A stretch of 64,000 nucleotides of DNA from JALZVT01 sp964519335. GTDB taxonomy: Bacteria > Pseudomonadota > Gammaproteobacteria > Pseudomonadales > Azotimanducaceae. Numbering within the stretch: position 1 is the first letter of the stretch; the number at the start of each line of letters is the position of its first letter. Shown piece after piece: positions 52,935-61,981 of the stretch. The stretch spans positions 17,985 to 81,984 of the forward strand of contig CAZFIA010000004.1 in assembly GCA_964519335.1 (NCBI GenBank), given 5' to 3'. Made by a program: the position numbers and the translations under genes. The notes under the pieces were generated by a model, which saw nothing but the letters and a program-made list of their open reading frames with translations, searched no databases and was not told the DNA's origin.

Positions 52935-53582
52935 ATGCGGTGGTTGCGCCTCAATAAGACGCTGTTGTGGGTGTCGTGCTTGCTCGTTGTTGCGCCTTTT
53001 TTTGCCTCGCATGCGGGTCAAGACAGCGACAACAACACTAATGGCGGACTCAACGTTGATGTCGACTTGAATCATCGCGTTGTGATTCCACAGATTATTT
53101 ATTTTCGATTGGGTGCAGAAGCCCCGGGAGATATCGATAAAGTCACCTTCAACGTCTCGCCTGGCGGTGTAGGGGACGGTAACAACCAAACCTACAGCGG
53201 CAGTAGCTCGATTCCTATTGGCGACGGCACACCCGTGAGCGCTGGTGCCGCTGGCACGCTGCCTATTTTGATCGGGTCGAATGTGGGTACGGTAAATTTA
53301 TCTTATGACCTGTCTGATCCCCTGGGTTTGCAGAGTGCTTCAGGTAACCACATACCCTTCGACGAAATAACCGTGGTCAGTGCGGATCCCTCTGAAATAC
53401 CGGCGCCACCCCTGGCTAATGCGGGCAGCGGTGGCGCGATCAGCGTCCCCATAACGGGTAATTTCTTTAATGGGCGGGTGGTTCGGCGCAGAACCACCTG
53501 GACCTACACCTACGATAACAATCAGATTGTCGAGGCGGGTGTATACACGGGGACGGTGCGCTACACCGTATCGGCACCCTAG
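52935..53582 (+). CDS. Secreted pilin-like protein 3
   Basis: 215 residues, starting one nt after the previous stop. Signal peptide (1-27, ending ASHA) followed by VDLNHRVVIPQIIYFRLGAEAPGDIDKVTFNV in outline and GDGNNQTYSG, and the end TWTYTYDNNQIVEAGVYTGTVRYTVSAP in outline. The IPxIxxFRxG, GNNQ and aGxYxGTVxYT motifs are shared with pilin-like protein 1, so the two are paralogs. Likely an exported fibre or surface-layer subunit handled by the PapD-like chaperone. No usher gene follows. Confidence 0.74.
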   Translation: MRWLRLNKTLLWVSCLLVVAPFFASHAGQDSDNNTNGGLNVDVDLNHRVVIPQIIYFRLGAEAPGDIDKVTFNVSPGGVGDGNNQTYSGSSSIPIGDGTPVSAGAAGTLPILIGSNVGTVNLSYDLSDPLGLQSASGNHIPFDEITVVSADPSEIPAPPLANAGSGGAISVPITGNFFNGRVVRRRTTWTYTYDNNQIVEAGVYTGTVRYTVSAP

Positions 53583-53664
53583 GGGCACCCCAGACCGTAC
53601 GCGTCGAATCCCGTTTCCTTAGCTGCTAGCCTGTTAGCTGATCAACAGCAACTTAAGGTTCGGC

Positions 53665-54429
53665 ATGCAGCGTCTTCAATCCAAAATAGCATTAATCACG
53701 GGAGGTGCTTCCGGCCTTGGTGCCGGCGTCGCCCAGCGTTTTGTCGAAGAAGGCGCAACCACCGTCATCTCCGACCTTAATCCCCAGGGTGAGGCCGTAG
53801 CCAAAAAACTCGGCGCTAGTTTTCTTAAGCAGGACGTACGTTCTGAAGAGAACTGGCAGCAGGTCATAGCGACGGTAGTGGCTGAGCACGGTCAACTGGA
53901 TGTGCTGGTAAACAACGCTGGAATATTCGCAAGTTATCCTGTTGATGAGACGCCGCTTGAAGATTGGCAGCGCGTTCTCGATGTGAATCTCACAGGTGTC
54001 TTTCTAGGTTGCAAGCACGGTGTGCGACAGATGAAGAACAACGCCGCCAAGACTGCGGGTTCGATTATCAATCTTTCGTCTGTGGTGGGGTTGCGCGGTC
54101 AGCTGGGTGGTTCGGCTTACAGCGCAAGTAAAGGGGGCGTTCGACTGCTCACCAAGTCGGTGGCGTTGGAAAACGCAAAACTCGGCATTCGCTGTAACTC
54201 AATTCATCCTGGCATTATTGAAACGCCTATTCTCGATCCGCTATTTGCAGCTTCTGATGATGAAGCTGCAATGCGCAAAGGCATCGAGGCTTCGTTGCCC
54301 ATCGGCTACATGGGGGAGCCCGCGCATGACATCGGTAATCTTGCGGTATTTCTGGCCAGTGACGAGAGCCGCTACATTACCGGTGCTGAACTTGTGTCTG
54401 ATGGCGGCATGACTATTGGGTTGCCCTAG
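53665..54429 (+). CDS. SDR-family oxidoreductase
   Basis: 254 residues, a classical short-chain dehydrogenase. The cofactor motif TGGASGLGAG is at about residues 10-19, NNAG at about 87, catalytic Ser in INLSSVVG, and Tyr/Lys in YSASKGG. The C-terminal region (GYMGEPAHDIGNLAVFLASDESRYITGAELVSDGG in outline) is typical of 3-oxoacyl or cyclic alcohol dehydrogenases. Asp39 after the second strand (VISDLN) favours NAD. The substrate is unknown. It lies 82 nt after the pilin operon and convergent with the symporter gene. Confidence 0.9.
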   Translation: MQRLQSKIALITGGASGLGAGVAQRFVEEGATTVISDLNPQGEAVAKKLGASFLKQDVRSEENWQQVIATVVAEHGQLDVLVNNAGIFASYPVDETPLEDWQRVLDVNLTGVFLGCKHGVRQMKNNAAKTAGSIINLSSVVGLRGQLGGSAYSASKGGVRLLTKSVALENAKLGIRCNSIHPGIIETPILDPLFAASDDEAAMRKGIEASLPIGYMGEPAHDIGNLAVFLASDESRYITGAELVSDGGMTIGLP

Positions 54430-54439
54430 GCCGTAAAGT

Positions 54440-55912
54440 TCAGGCGCTGGCGCTGCTTTGATGACCGGGGAGCTGGCTTTGGATTCGTGTCAGTTCGGCG
54501 CGGTTTAGCCGGTACCCGAACAGGCAGATGACACCGGGGATGGCCAGCAGAGAGGTTACTGGGCCAGAGACAATGGCGAGTTGCAGCACGGTGTCGAAAG
54601 GGACATCAGCGGCGGTGCGGACGGCTTCTCCGGTTGGCCAGCCAATCCAATTCAGTGTCTGGCCGGCAAGCAACGATCCGAGGGCTGCCGAGCATTTGTT
54701 TGCGAATGCCGACGCACCAAAAAACACGCCTTCCTGTCGACGTCCAGTGTCTAGCTCGTTTTCGTCGGCAATATCAGCCATGGCTGTCCCGATGCCAACG
54801 ATAAGCACGGCAATCGCAGCGCCCGCGAGCGCAATGGTGAAGCTGAGAAAGCCCGCCAACGCCCAGCTGCCCTGAGTGGGAGTTAGGCCCAACAGATAAA
54901 AACCGACGGGAACGGCATGGATTAGCATCCAACTAATCGCGCCGGCAATCATGGCGTTGCGTTTGTCGAGCCGCACGTAGATAGGCTTCGCAAAAAGGTA
55001 CCCGAACATGCTGCCTATTGGGAGCATAAGAAACACGACCAATATCTGATATTGGTTGAGCTTCCAGAAGAACGTGTACAGATAGAGACCAGTGGCGCCT
55101 GCGATTCCGAATGCCACGATGATCAGAATAAAACCGAACATCATCCAGCGAAACGAAGGATTCTTCATTGCCTGCAACGTTTCTGAGATAACTTCGGTGA
55201 ATCGAACTGTCGTTTCGGTTTGTCGTGCGGCGGGCATGTAGGGAATACGACTGCGCGTACCAAAGGCGGAGATGAGGATGCTCGCTACACTGATGATCGC
55301 AAGCGTTAGTGCGAAGGGTGGATAGGCCGCGGCGTTAAGTTGGCCATTGGGATGTTCGGGGGTTGGCGCAAAGAAATAGGCAAACCCGAGGCCCAAAACG
55401 ATGATGACACCTATAGCGCCAAAGCAATGTCGGATGGCAACCAGTAAGGTGCGCTCATCGTAGTCGGTGGATAGTTCGGCACCCAGTGCCATGTGGGGTA
55501 CGGTGTAAAGTGTCATGGAGGCGCGAGTAAATATTGTCGTTACCAGCATCCAGACAAACAGGCCAGACTGGCCGGCGGTTTCTGTGCTTACCCAGGGTGC
55601 AAACAGCAGCCAAAAACTCACACCCAGCGGAATAGCAGAGGCATAGAGAAAAGGGTGCCGTCGACCGCGGGGACTCTGCCAGCGGTCGGATATGCTGCCG
55701 GCGATCGGATCTGTAACCGCATCAAAAACCAATGCAAGCGCAATGGCGACACCGGCCAGGTCCCCGGACAGCCCGAGCACCTGATTGTAGTAGAACAACA
55801 GAAAGGTAGAGAACGCGCTCGCTTTGATGCCTTCAGCAATCTGTCCGATGCCAAAGGTTAGCTTGACGCCAGCACTTAGCGGCGGGATGTCGACCTGTGA
55901 ATCAGTTGCCAT
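54440..55912 (-). CDS. GPH-family (MelB-like) MFS symporter
   Basis: 490 residues with 12 hydrophobic segments. The start KLTFGIGQIAEGIKASAFSTFLLFYYNQVLGL and VFDAVTDPIAGSISDRWQSPRGRRHPFLYASAIPLG in outline match the glycoside-pentoside-hexuronide:cation symporter family (MelB type). Acidic residues in helices II (DAVTDP) supply the usual cation site. Bacterial marine members often carry unknown substrates, so no sugar is named. It is convergent with the SDR gene and separated by 43 nt from the acyl-CoA dehydrogenase upstream on the same strand. Confidence 0.87.
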   Translation of the reverse strand: MATDSQVDIPPLSAGVKLTFGIGQIAEGIKASAFSTFLLFYYNQVLGLSGDLAGVAIALALVFDAVTDPIAGSISDRWQSPRGRRHPFLYASAIPLGVSFWLLFAPWVSTETAGQSGLFVWMLVTTIFTRASMTLYTVPHMALGAELSTDYDERTLLVAIRHCFGAIGVIIVLGLGFAYFFAPTPEHPNGQLNAAAYPPFALTLAIISVASILISAFGTRSRIPYMPAARQTETTVRFTEVISETLQAMKNPSFRWMMFGFILIIVAFGIAGATGLYLYTFFWKLNQYQILVVFLMLPIGSMFGYLFAKPIYVRLDKRNAMIAGAISWMLIHAVPVGFYLLGLTPTQGSWALAGFLSFTIALAGAAIAVLIVGIGTAMADIADENELDTGRRQEGVFFGASAFANKCSAALGSLLAGQTLNWIGWPTGEAVRTAADVPFDTVLQLAIVSGPVTSLLAIPGVICLFGYRLNRAELTRIQSQLPGHQSSASA

Positions 55913-55955
55913 TCAGAGTGTCTGGGCAGAGCGTCTGGCGCTATCGATTCTACAG

Positions 55956-57140
55956 CTAGTCCGGTAACCCCAGCACGCGCTTGGCGACGATGTTTGCCTG
56001 CACTTCGCTGCTACCGCCATAAATAGTAGTAGTCCGCAGGTGCAAAAACTCTTCGGTCGCCTTGAGCTCTTCCTTGGTGAAGGTGTCTTCCTCAGGTGCA
56101 CCCAGGCCGCGGAAGCCCATAAGCTCGCGTTTTAAGTCGGCGTTGTCACGCTGTAGCGTCGCGCCAACCAGTTTGAATATGCTGGTAGCGGCACCTGGCG
56201 TGCCCGAGCGATTTTCTTCGTTGACGCGTGCAGCAGTCATCTGAAACGCGGCGCGGGTCATGTTCATAGACAAAATGCGTTGGCGCACATCTTTGTCGGC
56301 GATCTGGCCTGTTGCTGTTTCGCCAATGTATTGCTTTGCAACCTTAACCAGAACCTTGCCGGGGTCACTGCTCTTCGCGCCGCCGGTGAGTCCGCCAATG
56401 CCGGAGCGTTCGAACTGCAGTAGCCGCTTGCCTATTGTCCAGCCTTTGTTGAGTTCGCCAACCAGATCCTCTTTGGACGCCGTTGCGTTGTCGAAAAAGG
56501 TTTCGCAAAACGGTGACGAGCCAGAAATGAGTCGAATAGGCTTGGTAGTGACGCCTTCCTGATCCATGGGCAGCAGCATGAAGCTGATGCCGTTGTGCTT
56601 CGGGGCATCTTGATCGGTACGCACCAGAATAAACATCCAGTCGGCGGTAGCGGCACCTGAGGTCCAGATTTTTTGACCGTTAATCAGGTAGTGATCGCCG
56701 TTGTCTTCGGCTTTGGTTTTCAGAGCCGCAAGGTCCGAACCTGCATTGGGTTCAGAATATCCCTGGCACCACTGAACCTCACCGCGCGCGATCTTCGGCA
56801 GATGACGCTGCTTTTGTTCGTCTGTGCCGTACTCAAGAAGGGTAGGGCCAATCATGGCAGTGCCCATGCCCATAAGCGGAGATCGAGCTTTGATGTTGCC
56901 CATTTCCTCAAACAGCACCTTGGCTTCGGCCGAGGATAATCCAGCGCCGCCGTATTCTTTGGGCCAGGTGGGGGCCGTAAAGCCGCGCTCGGCCATGCGT
57001 TCTAACCACAGCCCTGTGTCGGGATCGAGTTTGATCTTTGAGGAGCCGTTCGGAATTTGTCCGGGTCCGCGTGCGCCCTCGGGGCAATTGTCGGCAAGCC
57101 AGGTGGCAATTTCGGATCGAAATTCGGCGAGTTCGGCCAT
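55956..57140 (-). CDS. Acyl-CoA dehydrogenase
   Basis: 394 residues. The ACAD_N, ACAD_M and ACAD_C domains appear in order: PTWPKEYGGAGLSSAEAKVLFEEMG, WCQGYSEPNAGSDLAALKTKAEDNGDHYLINGQKIWTSGAATADWMFILVRTD in outline, and the C-terminal helical domain ending TTIYGGSSEVQANIVAKRVLGLP. The substrate-binding Trp-Thr-Ser of GQKIWTSGA is present. The base is not assigned: a Glu in the GGxxE position of the end segment (SSEVQ) is the likely one for FadE-like or short-chain enzymes. Upstream it faces a 90-nt gap to the AzgA-type permease. Confidence 0.9.
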   Translation of the reverse strand: MAELAEFRSEIATWLADNCPEGARGPGQIPNGSSKIKLDPDTGLWLERMAERGFTAPTWPKEYGGAGLSSAEAKVLFEEMGNIKARSPLMGMGTAMIGPTLLEYGTDEQKQRHLPKIARGEVQWCQGYSEPNAGSDLAALKTKAEDNGDHYLINGQKIWTSGAATADWMFILVRTDQDAPKHNGISFMLLPMDQEGVTTKPIRLISGSSPFCETFFDNATASKEDLVGELNKGWTIGKRLLQFERSGIGGLTGGAKSSDPGKVLVKVAKQYIGETATGQIADKDVRQRILSMNMTRAAFQMTAARVNEENRSGTPGAATSIFKLVGATLQRDNADLKRELMGFRGLGAPEEDTFTKEELKATEEFLHLRTTTIYGGSSEVQANIVAKRVLGLPD

Positions 57141-57227
57141 CAGATACTCCTTAAGTTAGATCAGACTCTATGTTTTTGCGGGTTTTGGTGCAATCCGCCT
57201 GTAGGACTGCTCCCCCTGGCGGCTCTT

Positions 57228-58562
57228 CTAGAGCAGAACGAACTTGGCGCCAAACACCGCGGCGATCAGATAGATCGCTGGAGGGCACTCGTTGTAGCGG
57301 CCACTCAGGAGCTTCACGGCTGCGTAGGTGATAAACCCAAGCCCGATGCCATCGGCGATCGAGAAGCTAAGCGGCATAGCCAGCGCGGTAATCACCGCCG
57401 GAGATGCTTCTGTTGCGTCATCCCAATCGAGGTCTGCGAGGCTTCGTGCCATGACGCTTGCGACGAACAAAAGCGCTGCTGAACTGGCGTAGGCCGGCAC
57501 GCTCTGAGCCAGAGGGGCGAGTAATAAGCAGCACATGAAGGCGATGGCGACCACCACCGCGGTCAACCCGGTTCGTCCGCCGGCTTCGACGCCGGCCGCA
57601 CTTTCAATGAAGCTGGTGGTCGATGAGGTACCTACTACCGAGCCAACAAGTGTGGCACCAGAATCAGCAAACAGCGCCGCGCGTAATCTCGGCAGCTTAC
57701 CGTCTGGGCGAAGGAGATCACCACGCGTAGCAACGCCCACCAGCGTACCTGCCGTATCAAACACGTCTACCAGCAATAGAGAGAGTATTACCGTCACCAT
57801 CGACAAACTTAGAGCTGAAGCGATATCGAGTTGCATGAAGACCGGGGCTACAGAAGGCGGACTGCTAACGACGCCTTTGAACTCGGCAGCGCCTGCAAGC
57901 CATCCCGCAGCGGCTACCAGCAACATCCCGATAATCACGGCGCCGCGCACCTTGCGCGCAGTGAGCGCAACGATCAGCACAAAACCTACAACTGCTGCCG
58001 CGGGTCCAAAACTCGTTAGATCGCCGAAGCCCACCAGAGTAGCGGGGTTGTCTACCACCAGCCCCGCGTTTTGCATGGCAATCAAGGCCAGGAACAAACC
58101 TATGCCGGCGGCCATACCGAGTTTCAGATTGCGTGGGATCGAGTTAATTAGCCATTCTCGTACAGGCAGAATGGTGAGAATCAGAAACAGCACGCCCGAG
58201 ATAAACACCGCACCCAATGCTGTCTGCCAGGCAAAACCACTGGTAATCACAATAGCGTAGGTAAAAAACGCGTTCTGGCCCATGCCTGGCGCAAGCCCGA
58301 TGGGATAGTTGGCAGCCAAACCCATAAGCAGGGAGCCAACGGCTGCGGCAATGCAGGTGGCGACAAACACAGCGCCAAAGTCCATGCCTGTTTCGGACAG
58401 GATCGCGGGATTGACTACGGTGATGTAGGCCATCGCAAGGAAGGTGGTTGCGCCTGCGATCAGTTCTTGACGCACGCTGGTGCCATTCTTTTGCAGCTGA
58501 AAATAACTATCGAGCCAGTTGTGCAAGATGCGCTCCGAAGCGATTGGATGGAGACCAAGCAT
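57228..58562 (-). CDS. AzgA-type NCS2 permease (hypoxanthine/guanine/adenine)
   Basis: 444 residues with about 12-13 hydrophobic helices. The AzgA/GhxP subfamily is recognised by SVRQELIAGATTFLAMAYITVVNPAIL, YPIGLAPGMGQNAFFTYAIV, DVFDTAGTLVGVATRGDLL and SSTTSFIESAAGVEAGGRTGL in outline. Members take up hypoxanthine, guanine or adenine by proton symport. It starts 77 nt from the divergent allantoate amidohydrolase gene, so the shared region likely holds both promoters. It adds a second base-uptake route beside the one at 24.6 kb. Confidence 0.9.
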   Translation of the reverse strand: MLGLHPIASERILHNWLDSYFQLQKNGTSVRQELIAGATTFLAMAYITVVNPAILSETGMDFGAVFVATCIAAAVGSLLMGLAANYPIGLAPGMGQNAFFTYAIVITSGFAWQTALGAVFISGVLFLILTILPVREWLINSIPRNLKLGMAAGIGLFLALIAMQNAGLVVDNPATLVGFGDLTSFGPAAAVVGFVLIVALTARKVRGAVIIGMLLVAAAGWLAGAAEFKGVVSSPPSVAPVFMQLDIASALSLSMVTVILSLLLVDVFDTAGTLVGVATRGDLLRPDGKLPRLRAALFADSGATLVGSVVGTSSTTSFIESAAGVEAGGRTGLTAVVVAIAFMCCLLLAPLAQSVPAYASSAALLFVASVMARSLADLDWDDATEASPAVITALAMPLSFSIADGIGLGFITYAAVKLLSGRYNECPPAIYLIAAVFGAKFVLL

Positions 58563-58639
58563 GCACGGTTTTGGGCAAGGAGGCAGCTGTCTTAACTGAG
58601 TTTAAACGGGCTCGATCTGCACCTGACGGCAGCTAGAAA

Positions 58640-58651
58640 ATGGTGCACCAT
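58640..58651. repeat. 12-nt perfect palindrome ATGGTGCACCAT at the gene start
   Basis: A perfect dyad overlaps the first four codons of the allantoate amidohydrolase frame and lies 78 nt upstream of the divergent AzgA-type gene. It may be an operator or a chance palindrome. Confidence 0.35.
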
Positions 58652-59905
58652 CGCAGGATGAAACCGCCTTCGCCAAAATCAGACAGAGCAACAGACCAAC
58701 TGCTAGAACGCTGCACCTTGTTGGCTGGCTTTAGCTCGATGAGCGATGCCATATGCCGGGTCTATTTGAGCCCCGAACATCAGGCCGCAAACGCTCAGGT
58801 GCTGCAATGGATGGCCGAAGCGGGCATGACGACCCAAATTGACGCGGTGGGTAATGTTCGGGGTCGTTATGCGGCTTCGGTTGATGATGCACCTGTGCTC
58901 ATTATTGGTTCACATCTGGATACCGTGCCTGATGCGGGTGCCTACGATGGCATACTTGGTGTGCTGCTTGGCATCACCGCCGTTGCAGAACTCAATGCCT
59001 CAGGAACCCGGTTGCCGTTTGCTATCGAAGTGATTGGTTTTGGCGAGGAAGAAGGCGTGCGTTTTGGCACCACCTTAATGACCAGCCGCGCACTGGCCGG
59101 TACCTGGCAGAACGACTGGTGGGATCTAACAGATGAGAACGGTGTTTCTGTGCGTGAAGCGTTCGAACAGTTTCAGCTCGATCCCTCAGCACTTGCAGAC
59201 GCAATGCTACCTGGTGACCAGGTGCTGGCTTATGTCGAGGTGCACATTGAACAGGGTCCCGTGCTTGAGGCCGCCGGTTTGCCTCTGGGTGTTGTGACCG
59301 CTATTGCCGGTGCTAAGCGCATGCAGGTTTGCATCCGCGGAGTCGCTGGGCATGCGGGCACTACGCCCATGGATCTGCGCCGCGATGCGCTCGTTGCCGC
59401 TGCTCGCGCAATAGCGTTAGCCGAAGATGTCGCGCGTCGTTTTGAGGTGGTGGCTACTGTCGGTCAAATCCGCTGCCAACCGGGTGGGGTGAATGTCATT
59501 CCCGGTGTGGCTGAGTTTTCTCTTGATATTCGCAGTGGCGATGATGCCAAACGGGATGCCGCACTTGCAGAATTTGTCAGCACACTCGAGAAGGATTGTG
59601 CCGGGCGCTCACTTGAGCTTGACATACAACAAACGCACGCAGCAGATGCCGCGCCTTGTGCGCCGTACCTGCAAAACGTACTTGCTCAGGCGCTCGATGC
59701 CTGTGATGTCGAGGTTAAAGAACTCGCAAGCGGCGCTGGTCACGATGCCATGGCTATGGCTGATTTGTGCGACGTTGCCATGTTGTTCGTCCGAAGCCCG
59801 GCGGGCATCAGCCACAATCCCGCTGAGTCAGTGATTCCTGCCGATGTCGCGTTGGCTCACCAGGTGCTGGTTGAATTTCTGCAGCAACTGGCACGCAGTC
59901 AATAA
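58640..59905 (+). CDS. Allantoate amidohydrolase
   Basis: 421 residues (or 415 from ATG 58658). M20-family hydrolase of the AllC/HyuC group: IGSHLDTVPDAGAYDGILGVLLG gives metal His and Asp, IGFGEEEGVRFGTTLM gives the Glu pair, YVEVHIEQGPVLE contains another metal His, then GHAGTTPMDLRRDAL and SGAGHDAMAMADLC with HNPAE. It converts allantoate to ureidoglycine with loss of ammonia and CO2. The next gene encodes the enzyme for the product, so allantoate is the likely substrate rather than an N-carbamoyl amino acid. The start ATG lies inside a perfect palindrome. Confidence 0.9.
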   Translation: MVHHRRMKPPSPKSDRATDQLLERCTLLAGFSSMSDAICRVYLSPEHQAANAQVLQWMAEAGMTTQIDAVGNVRGRYAASVDDAPVLIIGSHLDTVPDAGAYDGILGVLLGITAVAELNASGTRLPFAIEVIGFGEEEGVRFGTTLMTSRALAGTWQNDWWDLTDENGVSVREAFEQFQLDPSALADAMLPGDQVLAYVEVHIEQGPVLEAAGLPLGVVTAIAGAKRMQVCIRGVAGHAGTTPMDLRRDALVAAARAIALAEDVARRFEVVATVGQIRCQPGGVNVIPGVAEFSLDIRSGDDAKRDAALAEFVSTLEKDCAGRSLELDIQQTHAADAAPCAPYLQNVLAQALDACDVEVKELASGAGHDAMAMADLCDVAMLFVRSPAGISHNPAESVIPADVALAHQVLVEFLQQLARSQ

Positions 59906-59955
59906 GTTTTGAACCAGCAACAGTATTTCGCAAATAATTAGAACGGAAGAAAGTC

Positions 59956-60726
59956 ATGACCAACACAGATCAGTTGCCACACACCGGTGTTAGTCGCACA
60001 GCCATTCGGCGCAATCACGCGGTGTTTACTCCGGAGTCTCATGTGCCCGTGCTGTTTCCGGGGTGGGATAACGCTGAGGTCATTGTTGTCGTATCAAAAG
60101 AGATGGGGGCCAAGTTTGAGCAGTACATTGTGAACTGCATGGCCGGCGCCGTACTGCGAGAGCTAAGGGCAACTCATGAGCTCTTTGTGCTGGTTCAATC
60201 CGGTTCCGTTACGCTAACGGTCGGGAGTGAGCGCCACTCGCTTGCTACCGATAGCTACGCCTACATTCCCCCGGGCGGGGGATGGCAAATAGACTCGGCT
60301 GCGCCTGCAACCCTGCTTGTATTCACCAAGCCCTATGTAGAACTTGAAGGCGCGTTGGCAGGGCAGGCGCCGCCCGAGCTGTTTACCAGAGCGTTAGCTG
60401 ACGTACCGGCAGAACCGTTCTTGGGTGACGAAGGAGCATTACTGCAGGTGCTGCTGCCTGACTCACTCAGCTACGACTGGGGCATTAACCTGTTCGATTT
60501 TGTGCCTGGCGGTACTTTGCCTAACGTCGAGTCCCACTTCATGGAGCACGGCTTGTTTTTGCTAGAAGGCCAGGGTGTTTATCGCCTGGGGGAACACTGG
60601 TATCCGGTAAGTGCGGGCGACTGCATCTGGATGGGGCCTTATGTGCCGCAATGGTACGTGGCGGCAGGTAAAACCCACTCGCGCTATCTCTACTATAAAG
60701 AGATGAACCGTCCGCCGGTTAGCTAG
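59956..60726 (+). CDS. (S)-ureidoglycine aminohydrolase
   Basis: 256 residues, a bicupin close to the 261 of E. coli AllE (YlbA). It matches the family start RRNHAVFTPESHV, the first cupin ELRATHELFVLVQSGSVTL, and the second cupin LPNVESHFMEHGLFLLEGQGVYRLGEHWYPVSAGDCIWMGPYVPQWY in outline, where His, Glu, His and Gln residues bind manganese. It releases ammonia from (S)-ureidoglycine to give (S)-ureidoglycolate. It is 50 nt downstream of the allantoate amidohydrolase. Its stop and that of the convergent phosphoribosyltransferase share the palindrome CTAG. No ureidoglycolate lyase or dehydrogenase follows. Confidence 0.93.
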   Translation: MTNTDQLPHTGVSRTAIRRNHAVFTPESHVPVLFPGWDNAEVIVVVSKEMGAKFEQYIVNCMAGAVLRELRATHELFVLVQSGSVTLTVGSERHSLATDSYAYIPPGGGWQIDSAAPATLLVFTKPYVELEGALAGQAPPELFTRALADVPAEPFLGDEGALLQVLLPDSLSYDWGINLFDFVPGGTLPNVESHFMEHGLFLLEGQGVYRLGEHWYPVSAGDCIWMGPYVPQWYVAAGKTHSRYLYYKEMNRPPVS

Positions 60727-61310
60727 TCTTTTTCGCAGCGCGCGAGATGAGGCACCAAGAAGGGTTTGTGCTCAGCGATCTCTGAACTCGTAAGGCCCGT
60801 GAGCTCATAAGGCAGCACCAGCCAGTCACTGGTTTCATACAGATAGAAGTCGGGGTGATCTCGTTCTTCGATTGAGTCTTGTGGCGGGTTGCGTACCCAC
60901 ACTGATGCTATGCGTATTTCTTTAGGCGTGTTGCGCTTTAGCCGCACCTTAAGCGAGTCGATAACAGCAGAGGTGTGTCTGCCGCTGGAATAAACGTCAT
61001 CGACGATCAGCAGCTGGTCTTCGGCTTGGAGATTGTCCAGCAGATACTGCTTGCCGTGCACTCGGATGGCGGATTTGTTGAGGTAGCTTCGCTCGTACTC
61101 CTCGCGCCCGGTGTAAGAGGTGCGCAGCGCAATATGATCGGTTGCAACGCCTAAGGTCGCCAGACACTCCTGCACCACAATGCCCACGGCGCTGCCGCCG
61201 CGCCATAGACCGACGATAAACGAGGGCCGAAAATCGCTGTCGAAGATCTGGCAGCCCAGACGAAAGCCATCGAGAATGTGTTCGTGTTCGGAGACAAAGT
61301 GCTTTTCCAT
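60723..61310 (-). CDS. Purine phosphoribosyltransferase-like protein, copy 1
   Basis: 195 residues from ATG 61310; upstream in-frame starts add 17 residues without homology to copy 2. The type I PRTase fold is marked by FRPSFIVGLWRGGSAVG and the PRPP-binding LIVDDVYSSGRHTSAV. ESSDWLVLPYELTGL-like ETSDWLVLPYELTGL near the end matches the hypoxanthine/xanthine-guanine group. It would join a free purine base to PRPP. It is divergent from copy 2 (82 nt) and overlaps the AllE-type stop by 4 nt. The copies differ in the Asp-Thr versus Ser-Ser of the PRPP loop, so they may prefer different bases. Confidence 0.82.
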   Translation of the reverse strand: MEKHFVSEHEHILDGFRLGCQIFDSDFRPSFIVGLWRGGSAVGIVVQECLATLGVATDHIALRTSYTGREEYERSYLNKSAIRVHGKQYLLDNLQAEDQLLIVDDVYSSGRHTSAVIDSLKVRLKRNTPKEIRIASVWVRNPPQDSIEERDHPDFYLYETSDWLVLPYELTGLTSSEIAEHKPFLVPHLARCEKD

Positions 61311-61391
61311 GGCTTGATGGTAGCTTGATTGAGGGGGGCTTGGCATCATGCCCGCACGCAAAGTAAGAGCAGATACTCAAAGTAGAAGCAG

Positions 61392-61970
61392 ATGTCAGAA
61401 AAACTCTACCTTAACGCTCAGGAGCTGCTTGACGATTCGTTTCGACTCGCGGCCGACATATACGAAAGCGGCTTCCGACCCTCGTTTATCATCGCCGTGT
61501 GGCGGGGTGGGGCGCCCATTGGCCTGGCCGTGCAAGAGTTCTTGAGTCATCTGGGTGTAGAAAGCGATCACATCGCCATTCGCACCAGCTCCTACTACCC
61601 GGGTATAGATCGGCGGGCGCGCAAGGTAGCCGTGCACGGGCTGAATTATCTAGTCAAAAACCTCAGGTTTGAAGACGAGCTGCTTATTGTCGACGACGTG
61701 TTTGATACCGGCCACACCATTGCGGCTATTCTTGATGAACTGCGCAGTAAGCTGCGACGCAACATGCCGGAAGACACTCGCATTGCTGTACCGTACTACA
61801 AGCCCACCCGCAACGAGACTGATCTCACGCCTCACTATTGCATTCACGAAACGGCGCGGTGGCTAAAGTACCCGCAGTCTTTAGAGGGGTTAACCCGGGC
61901 TGAAATTGCCGAACATCGCCCAGAAATCTACAGCATCATCAAAGATCGGCTGCCGGAAAGCCTCGACTAA
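61392..61970 (+). CDS. Purine phosphoribosyltransferase-like protein, copy 2
   Basis: 192 residues, paralog of the divergent neighbour: FRPSFIIAVWRGGAPIGLAVQEFL against the matching segment there. The PRPP motif is intact (LIVDDVFDTGHTIAAIL) and the end LKYPQSLEGLTRAEIAEHRPE is typical. Likely a hypoxanthine/guanine-type salvage enzyme. It is followed by the ADA-family gene after 11 nt, suggesting a two-gene operon that recovers or clears a purine base. Confidence 0.85.
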   Translation: MSEKLYLNAQELLDDSFRLAADIYESGFRPSFIIAVWRGGAPIGLAVQEFLSHLGVESDHIAIRTSSYYPGIDRRARKVAVHGLNYLVKNLRFEDELLIVDDVFDTGHTIAAILDELRSKLRRNMPEDTRIAVPYYKPTRNETDLTPHYCIHETARWLKYPQSLEGLTRAEIAEHRPEIYSIIKDRLPESLD

Positions 61971-61981
61971 CAGGAGTTTTA

